From: Rhodanobacter sp. 67-28
Lineage (GTDB): Bacteria; Pseudomonadota; Gammaproteobacteria; Xanthomonadales; Rhodanobacteraceae
Assembly: GCA_001898415.1 (NCBI GenBank)
Contig: MKTU01000020.1
Span: forward strand, 28,253-92,252
Reading direction: 5' to 3'
Length of the DNA stretch: 64,000 nucleotides
Made by a program: the position numbers and the translations under genes. The notes below the pieces were generated by a model. It had not been told where the DNA came from. It saw only the letters and a program-made list of their open reading frames with translations, and did no database searches. This document shows positions 34,272-42,455 of this stretch, piece by piece (position 1 is the first letter of the stretch; the number at the start of each line of letters is the position of its first letter).

Positions 34272-37079
34272 TCAGTTCGCGTCGTCGCCGTCCGCGACAT
34301 CGCCCAGCATCCGCTGCAACCGCTCGGTCAGCGCGCTCACCGTGAACGGCTTGGTGATCAGCTCCATGCCGGCGGCGAATCCCTTGCTTGACGCCGTGTC
34401 GGCGGCATAGCCGGTCATCAGCAGCACTTTCAGTTCGGGCTGGCGCGCGCGCAGCGTGTCGGCCAGCGAGCGGCCGCTCATGCCCGGCAGGCTGATGTCG
34501 GAGATCAGCATGTGCAAGTGGCCGTGCGATTCCAACGCGGCGAGGGCGGCATCGGCGTCCGGCGCCTCCAGCACCGCGTAGCCCAGGTGGTGCAGTACCT
34601 CTACCACCACCTGGCGCACCACCTGTTCGTCTTCCACCACCAGCACCACTTCGCCGTTCGACGGGCGCGGGGTGGCCTCGGCCTGATCGTGCCCTGGGCG
34701 CGCCAGCTCGACATGGCGCGGCAGATAGAGCTTGATCGAGGTGCCCTCTCCCGCCGCGCTGCGGATGTCGCAATAGCCGTTCGACTGCCGTGCGAAACCA
34801 TAGACCATCGACAGGCCCAGGCCGGTGCCCCGCCCGGTCGGCTTGGTGGTGAAGAACGGCTCGAAGGCATGCTCCAGCACCTCCGGGGCCATGCCGGTGC
34901 CGTTGTCGACGACCTCGATGCAGATGTATTGCCCGCTGTCCGCCTCCAGCCAGTTGCCGCTCTCGATCGAGCCCGCGTCCAGGTTGCTCGAACGGATCAG
35001 CAGGTCGCCGCCGTCGGGCATCGCGTCGCGCGCGTTGATGGTCAGGTTCAGCAAGGCGCTTTCCAGCTGGTTCGGATCGCACAGGGTCAACCACAAGTCG
35101 TCCGCCAGCTCGAAGCGCAGCGTCACCGCCTCGCCGAGCGTGCGCTGCAGCAGTTCTTCCATCGACGCGATCAACGGGTTGGCCGCCACCGGACGCGGGT
35201 CCAGCGGCTGGCGGCGAGAGAAGGCCAGCAGGCGATGCGTCGTCGCCGCAGCGCGATTGGCCGAGTTGAGCGCGCCCTGGACGAAACGCTGCAACGTGGC
35301 GGCGTCGCCCGAGCTGGCGTGCAGCTGGATCAGATCCAGTGAACCGATGATGCCTTGCAGCAGGTTGTTGAAGTCGTGGGCCAGGCCGCCGGTGAGCTGG
35401 CCGACGGCTTCCATCTTCTGCGCCTGGCGCAGTTGCGCTTCGATCCGGATCTTTTCGCTGAGGTCGCGGATGAATACGTTGGTACGCGATTCGCCGTGCA
35501 AGGACAGGCTGCTGACGCTCAGTTCCACCGGGATCGTTTCGCCCACGCGGTTGACCATCTCGCTCTGCCGTGTCGCCCCGCGCCTGGCGCCCCGCGCCGG
35601 GCTGGGTTCGAGGTCGGCCAACAGTCGCTCGGGATGACCGGGCGGACCCACCAGGGTCGCCAGCGGCTTGCCGCGGGCCTCCGCGCGCGACCAGCCGAAC
35701 ATTGCCTCGGCCTGCGGGTTCCAGCGCACGATGCGGCCGGCGCCATCGAGCTGGGCAAAACCGTCCAGCGCGGAGTCGATGATGCCGCGTGCCAGTTGGT
35801 CGCTCTCGGCCAGCGCCGTCTCGGCCTGCCGGCGCCGCGAGATGTCGCGGGTGATCTTGGCGTAGCCGACCAGCACGCCATCGTCGTATATCGGGTCGAT
35901 CACCACGCTGGCCCAGAAGCGGCTGCCGTCCTTGCGCACCCGCCATCCCTCGGCCACGTAATGGCCTTCCCGCCTGGCCGTTTCCAGCGCCGTCTGTGGC
36001 GTGCCGCGACTGCGTTCTTCCGGCGGATAGAAGCACGAGAAATGCTGGCCGATGATCTCCTCGGCGCGGTAGCCCTTGATGCGTTCCGCGCCGGTGTTCC
36101 AGTTGGTGATGATGCCGCGCGGGTCCAGCATGAAGATCGCGTAGTCGGTCACGTTGGACACCAGCAGCTGGAAATACCGTTCGCTGCGGCTCACGCCCGC
36201 CATGCCGGCTTCCGCGACGCGGGTGCGCTCGGCCATCCGTCGCTTCAGGTGGCTGTTCAGATCCTTGCTGGCCTGCCCTGCCTCACGCGGATCGGGGATG
36301 TCCACCAGCATGTTCACCGCGCCGGTCAGCACGCCCCCGTCGAACAACGGCGTGGAATAGGCGGCGAACGCGATCCGCCGGCCATCGGCCCGTTGTGCCA
36401 AGGCGATGTCGCCATGAATCGCCCGCGCTTCGCGCACCGCCCGCGCCATCGCGCACTGCTCGTGCGGCAGCGGCGCGCCATCGGCCTGGAACAGTCGCGC
36501 AAACAGACACCATTTCTCGCCCGGCATCGGGCGCCGCCCGGCCAGCTCCACGGCCGCTTCATTGAAGAAGGTGATGGCGCCTCCGGCATCGGTGCCATGC
36601 ACGGCGATCGGCAAGGCCTGCAGCAACTGCTGCGAGAGGCGACCGCGCTCCGCCGTGGCGCGCTGGCGCGAGTTCTGTTCCTTGACGTCGATGGTGATGC
36701 AGCGCGAGTGCACGAACTGGCCGCGCTCGAAGCGTCCACTGGAGCTGATCTGCACCTGGCGCACCCGGCCGTCACCGCCGATCAGCCGCGCCGGCCGCTT
36801 GTCCACCGATTCGCCGGCGCGCACCCGCGCGAGCAGCGCGCACAGGTTGTCGTCGTCGGCATCGAAATCGGCCAGGTTGTGGCCCACATACTCGTCGCGG
36901 CGATAGCCCAGCAGGTCCAGCTCGGCCTGGTTGGCACGCAGGATCGTGCCGTCGGCCGCGACCAGCCGCATGCCCACCGCGGCATGTTCGAAAAAATCCT
37001 CCGCGTCGCTCATCCCCTTCCTGTCGCCGCCGTGCCCGGCCGCATGGGGTGGTGAGGTGGAATCTGCCATGCAACGCAT
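34272..37079 (-). CDS. Multi-PAS hybrid sensor histidine kinase
   Basis: A protein of 935 residues from ATG 37079, or 913 from ATG 37013 (AGGAAGG upstream). Order of parts: PAS domains at ~25-130, ~165-270, ~310-415 (ERYFQLLVSNVTDYAIFMLD) and ~430-545; the H-box AVGQLTGGLAHDFNNLLQGI (~568-587); ATP-binding N and G boxes (LLNLTINARDAMPDGG, FFTTKPTGRGTGLGLSMVYG); and a C-terminal receiver with VVEDEQ, ISDISLPGMSG and ITKPF. No membrane segment is evident, so it probably senses an internal cue, perhaps redox or oxygen through PAS cofactors. Confidence 0.92.
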   Translation of the reverse strand: MRCMADSTSPPHAAGHGGDRKGMSDAEDFFEHAAVGMRLVAADGTILRANQAELDLLGYRRDEYVGHNLADFDADDDNLCALLARVRAGESVDKRPARLIGGDGRVRQVQISSSGRFERGQFVHSRCITIDVKEQNSRQRATAERGRLSQQLLQALPIAVHGTDAGGAITFFNEAAVELAGRRPMPGEKWCLFARLFQADGAPLPHEQCAMARAVREARAIHGDIALAQRADGRRIAFAAYSTPLFDGGVLTGAVNMLVDIPDPREAGQASKDLNSHLKRRMAERTRVAEAGMAGVSRSERYFQLLVSNVTDYAIFMLDPRGIITNWNTGAERIKGYRAEEIIGQHFSCFYPPEERSRGTPQTALETARREGHYVAEGWRVRKDGSRFWASVVIDPIYDDGVLVGYAKITRDISRRRQAETALAESDQLARGIIDSALDGFAQLDGAGRIVRWNPQAEAMFGWSRAEARGKPLATLVGPPGHPERLLADLEPSPARGARRGATRQSEMVNRVGETIPVELSVSSLSLHGESRTNVFIRDLSEKIRIEAQLRQAQKMEAVGQLTGGLAHDFNNLLQGIIGSLDLIQLHASSGDAATLQRFVQGALNSANRAAATTHRLLAFSRRQPLDPRPVAANPLIASMEELLQRTLGEAVTLRFELADDLWLTLCDPNQLESALLNLTINARDAMPDGGDLLIRSSNLDAGSIESGNWLEADSGQYICIEVVDNGTGMAPEVLEHAFEPFFTTKPTGRGTGLGLSMVYGFARQSNGYCDIRSAAGEGTSIKLYLPRHVELARPGHDQAEATPRPSNGEVVLVVEDEQVVRQVVVEVLHHLGYAVLEAPDADAALAALESHGHLHMLISDISLPGMSGRSLADTLRARQPELKVLLMTGYAADTASSKGFAAGMELITKPFTVSALTERLQRMLGDVADGDDAN

Positions 37080-37358
37080 CCCGTCCCGATTCGAAAGCAG
37101 CCTGTCCCGTCAGGAAGAAACCCCGCGTGCGACGGCATGGTTCACGACCGTCTCACGGCGCCATCCCCAGTCTGTGGCGCGATCACTATGCGCCGCCCCC
37201 GCGGGCGTTGCCAGCCACGCCAGTCAAGCCGACCGCCCGCACAGCCCACGCCAATGTCAGAACAACGCACCATCGTCACCACGCACCGGCACGCATCCGT
37301 GCTCGCCACGCGCCTGGCTGGCAACCGCAACCGCGTATCGGGCATGGCGAGCTGAGTC

Positions 37359-38318
37359 ATGGCCTCCGCTTCGCACAAGGTGGTCTACGTCGCGCTGGGC
37401 GGCAACCTGATGATCGCGATCGCCAAGTTCGTGGCGGCCGGGCTGTCCGGCAGCTCGGCAATGCTGAGCGAGGGCGTGCACTCGCTGGTGGACACGGTGA
37501 ACGAAGTGCTGCTGCTGTACGGCTTGCATCGCGCCGGCAAGCCGCCGGATCGCAGCCATCCGTTCGGCTATGGCCGCGAGCTGTATTTCTGGAGTTTCAT
37601 CGTGGCGCTGCTGGTGCTGGCGGCAGGCGCAGGCGTGTCGTTCTACGAAGGCGTGATGCACATCCGCGAACCGGAGGCGATCAAGCGGCCGTGGATCAAC
37701 TACGCGGTGCTTGGCGTGTCGTTCCTGTTCGAAGGCACTTCGTGGCTGGTGGCGCTGCGCGAGTTCCGCGCGCGCAAGGGCAAGCTGGGCTACTTCGAGG
37801 CGTTCCGGCTGAGCAAGGACCCCAGCACCTTCACCGTCCTGCTGGAAGACAGCGCGGCCCTGCTTGGCCTGCTGATCGCGCTGGCCGGCGTGGTGGGTGC
37901 GCAGGCCTTCGACGAGCCTGCACTCGATGGCGTCGCCTCGCTCGGTATCGCCGGTGTGCTGGCCTCGTTTGCCCTGCTGCTGGCGCGCGAGACCAAGGGC
38001 CTGCTGATCGGCGAACCGGCGCACCCGAGGGTGAGCGGTTCGATCCTGGCGATCGCCGCCGCGGACCCCGGCGTGCATGCCGCCAACGGCGTGCTGACCG
38101 TGCAGATGGGACCGAACCAGGTGGTGGCCACGCTGAGCGCCGAGTTCGAGGATGCACTGACCACGCCGCAGATCGAGGCGTGCATCAACCGCATCGAGGC
38201 GCAGGCCAAGACGATCCATCCCGAACTGCTGTCGCTGTTCATCAAACCGCAGACAGCCGAAACCTGGCGTGAGCGGCGCCGGTACGTCGGGGCGGCGGGC
38301 GACCAGGTGACCTCGTGA
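37359..38318 (+). CDS. CDF-family cation efflux protein
   Basis: A 319-residue cation/proton antiporter of the inner membrane. Canonical metal-site residues are present: SEGVHSLVDT in segment two (His41, Asp45) and LLEDSAALLG in segment five. The loop RSHPFGYGRELYFW is a CDF signature. A C-terminal cytoplasmic domain (~215-300) is present, unlike the short CDF at 28177. Zn, Fe, Mn or Cd are possible. Its 3' end overlaps the convergent Cys-rich gene by 77 bp. Confidence 0.9.
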   Translation: MASASHKVVYVALGGNLMIAIAKFVAAGLSGSSAMLSEGVHSLVDTVNEVLLLYGLHRAGKPPDRSHPFGYGRELYFWSFIVALLVLAAGAGVSFYEGVMHIREPEAIKRPWINYAVLGVSFLFEGTSWLVALREFRARKGKLGYFEAFRLSKDPSTFTVLLEDSAALLGLLIALAGVVGAQAFDEPALDGVASLGIAGVLASFALLLARETKGLLIGEPAHPRVSGSILAIAAADPGVHAANGVLTVQMGPNQVVATLSAEFEDALTTPQIEACINRIEAQAKTIHPELLSLFIKPQTAETWRERRRYVGAAGDQVTS

Positions 38319-38709
38319 GCTGCCGCACGCGACTGCCCGAAGCGGCGGGCGAACGGGCGCTGCACGCGGCCGGCCGGGAGGATGAAGTCACCGTGGTCAC
38401 CGCGCGGCTCGAACCCAGCTGATCCGCGGCGGGAGGCCGTGAGCGCCGCGCGGCGCCCAGTTCGACCACGTTGACCAGATTGCCCGCCTCGTCCCACAGC
38501 GCCTGGTCGTCCTGCCAGACCAGCCAGCTCAGCTCGCACGCGGCGCAGCCGCAATCGCCGTGGCACTCGCCGCAACGTTCGGTGCAGGTGCAAGCGGCCC
38601 GCCGGCGCACGTCGACCGCGCCATTCAATCGCAGGTAGCCATCCGGCGGCCAGCGACGGATGCCCTCGCGCGTCGGCAGCTCCGGTGGCGGGGATGGGGC
38701 GGCGTTCAC
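38242..38709 (-). CDS. Cysteine-rich hypothetical protein
   Basis: A 155-residue protein beginning at GTG 38709, whose start overlaps the preceding stop (GTGA). Residues ~24-32 read WPPDGYLRLNG. A dense cysteine block follows at ~42-59 (CTCTERCGECHGDCGCAAC: seven Cys, one His), then ELSWLVWQDDQALWDEAGN. The cysteine pattern suggests a metal or Fe-S/zinc-ribbon site. The last ~60 residues are low-complexity and overlap the opposite-strand CDF gene, so the true end could be shorter in other strains. I do not recognise a named family. Confidence 0.5.
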   Translation of the reverse strand: MNAAPSPPPELPTREGIRRWPPDGYLRLNGAVDVRRRAACTCTERCGECHGDCGCAACELSWLVWQDDQALWDEAGNLVNVVELGAARRSRPPAADQLGSSRAVTTVTSSSRPAACSARSPAASGSRVRQLTRSPGRPPPRRTGAAHARFRLSAV

Positions 38710-38909
38710 CTGCACGGCCTTGCCGCCGACGACCGGTCGCGCCCGGGGGGCGGCTGCGACGGCGGCAGCTCGGGTTCGTTCGGCGTGGGCTGCGGTTCCG
38801 TGGGATCGGGGAACGGCGGCGGCGCGGGATCGGGCGGCTGGTATTCGGGATCGCCGGCGGATGATGGCGGGACGCTGGACAGCATGATCGGCAGGGAGTG
38901 CGATGGCAT
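38706..38909 (-). CDS. Small proline-rich protein
   Basis: A 67-residue protein, MPSHSLPIMLSSVPPSS followed by a proline/glutamate-rich run (DPAPPPFPDPTEPQPTPNEP), with GGGGAGA upstream of the ATG. No signal peptide or membrane helix. Four-base overlap with the Cys-rich gene indicates the two are translated together. Similar tiny Pro-rich proteins are common in this group of bacteria, with no assigned role. Confidence 0.5.
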   Translation of the reverse strand: MPSHSLPIMLSSVPPSSAGDPEYQPPDPAPPPFPDPTEPQPTPNEPELPPSQPPPGRDRSSAARPCR

Positions 38910-39180
38910 GAGCGGTCTCCCCGGGACGTGGCTCGATCCTCGCCGTTTCCGCGCCGATTTCCCGTGAGATTCGCGCGACGCGATCGTGAGCAAGTTTCGC
39001 CGAAGAAGTGACGCTTGCTGTTGACTCGCCAGGAGCGATCCCACCCCAGCCCTCCCCTGCGCGCAAGGGTACGAGCGCTGCATCAAGGGCCTTCGCCGGG
39101 GCGCCATCGCTGGAAGCTCGAGGGCATGGCCCGGCCGCATGCCCACGCGATGTCGACACCGCGCCGTGCAGGCTGGGTGC

Positions 39181-40335
39181 ATGGCCGATATCTTCACCGT
39201 GTGGTGGCAGTTGTGGCAGCAGCATGTCGCGGTGCGGCTGGGCGTGACCGTGGTGGCCGGTTTGTTGCTGGCGCTGGTGCTGCGTGTCGCGATCCACGCC
39301 GTGCTGCGGCGGCTCGCGGGCGATCGCCCGGTGATCGCCGACCTGATGCAGCGCGCCCACGCGCCGCTGCAGTGGCTGCTGCCCTTGCTCTCGCTTTTGC
39401 TGGTGCTGCGCTATGGCCCCGCACTGGACTCGGCACCGATGGCACTGGTCGAGCATCTGTTGCTGATCGGTTTGCTGGCTGCCGGCACCTGGCTGGTGGT
39501 GCGTTGCGTCGGCGCGTTCGAGGGCGCCGCGGTGCGGCGCTATCCGATGGATGCCGCGGACAACCTGCAGGCTCGTCGGGTGGTCACCCAGGTGCGCGTG
39601 CTGGCGCGCACTGCCGACGTGGTGGTGATCGTGCTGGGCACGGCGATCATCCTGCTCACCATTCCCGGCGTGCGCCAGCTCGGCGCCAGCCTGCTCGCCT
39701 CCGCCGGCGTGGCCGGGCTGGCGATAGGACTGGCGGCGCGGCCGGTGCTGAGCAACCTTATCGCCGGCCTGCAGATTGCGCTGACCCAGCCCATCCGTCT
39801 CGACGACGTGGTGATCATCGAAGGCGAATGGGGCCGCATCGAGGAGATCGCCGGAAGTTACGTGGTGGTGCGCATCTGGGACGAGCGCCGGCTGGTGGTG
39901 CCGCTCAACTGGTTCATCGAGCATCCATTCCAGAACTGGACGCGCCGCAGTTCGCAGCTGATCGGCACGGTGTTCCTGATGCTGGATTTCCGCACGCCAC
40001 TGGCGCCGCTGCGCGAGGAGTTCAAGCGCCTGTGCGAGGCCTCGGAGCAGTGGGATCGTCGCGTATGCGTGCTGCAGGTCACCGACGCCACCGAGCAGAC
40101 GATGCAACTGCGCATGCTGGTGAGCTCCACCGATTCGGGCCGCAACTTCGACCTGCGTTGCCAGGTGCGCGAGGGACTGATCGCCTTCGTTCAGGCGCAC
40201 TACCCGCACGCGCTGCCACGCTGGCGCTGCGAACTGGATCGTGGCCAAGAATCCGCCGCGCCGATGCCGCCGGCGCCGGCACCGCAGCGCGCGCCGTCGG
40301 CCGAAGACGGCGGCCCCGAGCGTCGCGCCAGCTGA
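39181..40335 (+). CDS. MscS-family mechanosensitive ion channel
   Basis: A 384-residue membrane protein with about four hydrophobic segments followed by the MscS pore and beta domain: GASLLASAGVAGLAIGLAARPVLSNLIAGLQIALTQP then IRLDDVVIIEGEWGRIEEI and the family block VPLNWFIEHPFQNWTR. MscS-type channels open under membrane tension to release solutes. The tail after ~360 is Pro/Ala-rich. ATG 39181 is used because upstream sequence is not channel-like. Confidence 0.9.
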   Translation: MADIFTVWWQLWQQHVAVRLGVTVVAGLLLALVLRVAIHAVLRRLAGDRPVIADLMQRAHAPLQWLLPLLSLLLVLRYGPALDSAPMALVEHLLLIGLLAAGTWLVVRCVGAFEGAAVRRYPMDAADNLQARRVVTQVRVLARTADVVVIVLGTAIILLTIPGVRQLGASLLASAGVAGLAIGLAARPVLSNLIAGLQIALTQPIRLDDVVIIEGEWGRIEEIAGSYVVVRIWDERRLVVPLNWFIEHPFQNWTRRSSQLIGTVFLMLDFRTPLAPLREEFKRLCEASEQWDRRVCVLQVTDATEQTMQLRMLVSSTDSGRNFDLRCQVREGLIAFVQAHYPHALPRWRCELDRGQESAAPMPPAPAPQRAPSAEDGGPERRAS

Positions 40336-40425
40336 ACGGCAGCCGACGTTCTGCGACGTCTTTCACGGCGTGCGGACCAGGCCGATGCCAAGGTCACGAC
40401 GACGCCGACGACGGGAGTCACGCGC

Positions 40426-40794
40426 ATGTTTCCCAAACGGGTGCTGCTGGTGGAGGACGACCCCGATACCCGCGAGATCACCGCACTGCTGCTGCAGCAC
40501 GCAGGCTACACGGTGATCGTGGCGCACGACATCGCCAGCGGCGTGGCGGAGTCGGAAGCACGGCAGGATTTCGGCGTGATCGTGACGGACATGTATCTGG
40601 GCCGCGGCCAGACCGGCATCTCGCTGATTCGCAGCCTGCGGGACAGCGGCTCGCGCACCCCGATCGTGCTCACCTCCGCGCACGAGGAAGCATCCATCGC
40701 CGCCCGCGACATGAAGGTGCTGTTCCTGCCCAAGCCGTACGGCCGGCAGGCCCTGCTGTCGGTGGTGGCCATGGCGCGCGTGTGTGGCGTCTGA
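40426..40794 (+). CDS. Stand-alone response-regulator receiver protein
   Basis: A 122-residue CheY-like protein: VLLVEDDPDTREI, phosphoacceptor region VIVTDMYLGRGQTG, VLTSAHEE and FLPKPYG. No output domain. It lies 90 bp after the mechanosensitive channel gene on the same strand, with no kinase adjacent; the PAS hybrid kinase 3 kb away is a possible donor. Confidence 0.88.
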   Translation: MFPKRVLLVEDDPDTREITALLLQHAGYTVIVAHDIASGVAESEARQDFGVIVTDMYLGRGQTGISLIRSLRDSGSRTPIVLTSAHEEASIAARDMKVLFLPKPYGRQALLSVVAMARVCGV

Positions 40795-41065
40795 ACGATG
40801 CTGCCGCCTCATCGCTGCGGCACGACAGTGTCACGCCCGCTTGCCGCACCGCGCGGTCTGCCGGGAGCTCGCCCGTGGCCCGGGAGATTGCGTCTGTCCC
40901 ATCGGAGTCGACCCGCGCACGGCGGCAGCGCCCGGTATCGGCACGCACGCCGAGCGGAGCAAGTGAATGGTCGCCGCCGACAGCCCCGGTTGCTCCCACC
41001 TGGCGTGCTCGTGGCAGTGCCAGCACCTGCACGCTGGCTTCGGCATGGTTTTGAACCGAGGTAGT

Positions 41066-41998
41066 TCAGCTTGCCTTGTGGCGGGAGGCGCGCTTCTTCG
41101 CTGACGCTTTTCTCGTCGCGGACTTCTTCCTGGCCGTGGTCGTGGTGGTTCGCTTGTCCCCTTTCCCGCCCGCCGCCGACTTCTTCGCCGGCGTGCGCTT
41201 GTTGCTGGCCAGGCTCTGCTGCAGCAGCGACATGAAGTCGACCACGTTGGTGGTGGCGTTCTCCGGCATCGTCTCCTCGTCTTCCGGTTCGGTGGTCACC
41301 ACGCCTTTCGACTTCATCCGCTTCTCGATCACCTTGCGCAGGCGATCACGGAACTCGTCGCGGTATTCGGCCGGATTCCACTCGTCGCTCATCGACTCGA
41401 TCAGCTGCTCGGCCATCTGCAGCTCCTTGGCCGAGATGCGGTAATCCGACGCTTTCCCTGCGGGAATCTTGTAATCCTCCGCGTCGACCAGCTCCTGTGG
41501 GTAGCGCATCAGCATCAGCATCAGCGCATCCCCCCGCGGCACCACTGCGGAGAGGTATTCGCGCGTGCGGATCACCACCCGCGCGATGCCGATGCGGCCG
41601 GTGCGCTTGAGCACCTCGCGCAGCAGCACGTAACCCTTCTCCGCCTTCTTGCCTGGCACCAGGTAGTACGGCTTCTCGAAGTATTCCGGGCCGATCGAGT
41701 CGGCCTCGACGAAGGCTTTCACGTCGACCGCCTCGCGCCCCTCGGCGGCGGCCGACTTGATGTCCTCCGGCTCCAGCACGACGTAGTTGCCCTTGGCGTA
41801 TTCGAACGCCTTGACGATCTCCTTCCAAGGCACCTCCTCCCCGGTCTCGGCGTTCACGCGCTCGTACCGGACCGGCGTGTTGCTGCGGCTGTCCAGCATG
41901 CGGAAATGCAGGTCCACGCTGCGCTCGCCGGTCATCAGCGACACCGGCACGTTGAGCAGGCCGAACGACAGGGTTCCGCTCCAGATGGGTCGTGCCAT
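41066..41998 (-). CDS. ku: DNA end-binding protein Ku (NHEJ)
   Basis: A 310-residue bacterial Ku that forms a homodimeric ring on broken DNA ends and recruits LigD. The start MARPIWSGTLSFGLLNVPV is the family consensus. The core Ku bridge (RYERVNAETGEEVPW, PYYLVPGKKAEKGYVLLREVL) and a lysine-rich C-terminal tail (~265-310, many K/R/T/S) are all present; the tail helps DNA threading and ligase stimulation. The gene is divergent from ligD across a 457-bp gap. Confidence 0.96.
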   Translation of the reverse strand: MARPIWSGTLSFGLLNVPVSLMTGERSVDLHFRMLDSRSNTPVRYERVNAETGEEVPWKEIVKAFEYAKGNYVVLEPEDIKSAAAEGREAVDVKAFVEADSIGPEYFEKPYYLVPGKKAEKGYVLLREVLKRTGRIGIARVVIRTREYLSAVVPRGDALMLMLMRYPQELVDAEDYKIPAGKASDYRISAKELQMAEQLIESMSDEWNPAEYRDEFRDRLRKVIEKRMKSKGVVTTEPEDEETMPENATTNVVDFMSLLQQSLASNKRTPAKKSAAGGKGDKRTTTTTARKKSATRKASAKKRASRHKAS

Positions 41999-42455
41999 GG
42001 CTTCAGACTCCGGCGGCGAGCAGGTCGACAGACTATTCCGGTTTGCGCGTGCAGGGGCTGTCAAACGTGCCGTGCGAATCACGCACACGCTTCACCTGCG
42101 GCGCACGCCGGGCGCACTACGGTGCGTCGCGTCGCCACCGCGGAGCCATCCGATGCCTGTCGCCGAACGCAGCAAGGCTGCCCGAACCGCCGTCGAACGC
42201 CGGCGTCCGATCCGGGCTGCCACCGGACAGGCCGAACGACGCAAGCCTGCCAGCGGTCCGGTGTGGACCTCGCCGAATTCGGCGGACCAGTCGGCGCAGA
42301 AGGTCGGCGAGTTCGGCGCATCCAGCGCGATGGGCCGCCCGGTGCAGCCGGAGCAATTGGCGCCGTCCCATGTCTTCCTCGCGGCGCCGTCGTGCGCCAG
42401 CTGCCTTTCCGGCGCGGTGCTGCCGGTGACGAGCGGCCCGACCGGCTGAGCGATC
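41999..42455. other. ku-ligD divergent intergenic region
   Basis: 457 bp between two divergent repair genes. A plus-strand frame (42153-42449, MPVAERSKAART...) could be read but is Arg/Ala/Pro-biased and matches nothing I know. On the minus strand TTGACA occurs near 42057-42062, with no well-spaced -10. I see no certain gene. Confidence 0.4.

Noticed and set aside
33691-36036. Long minus-strand frame inside the hybrid kinase region
   Set aside because: It is frame-shifted shadow of the kinase; the PAS/HisKA/receiver frame carries the motifs.
38319-38560. Plus-strand continuation after the CDF gene as a second gene
   Set aside because: No start with a ribosome site; the minus-strand coupled pair explains the region better.
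42153-42449. Possible 98-residue gene between ku and ligD
   Set aside because: Arg/Ala/Pro-biased, no ribosome site of note, no family resemblance.
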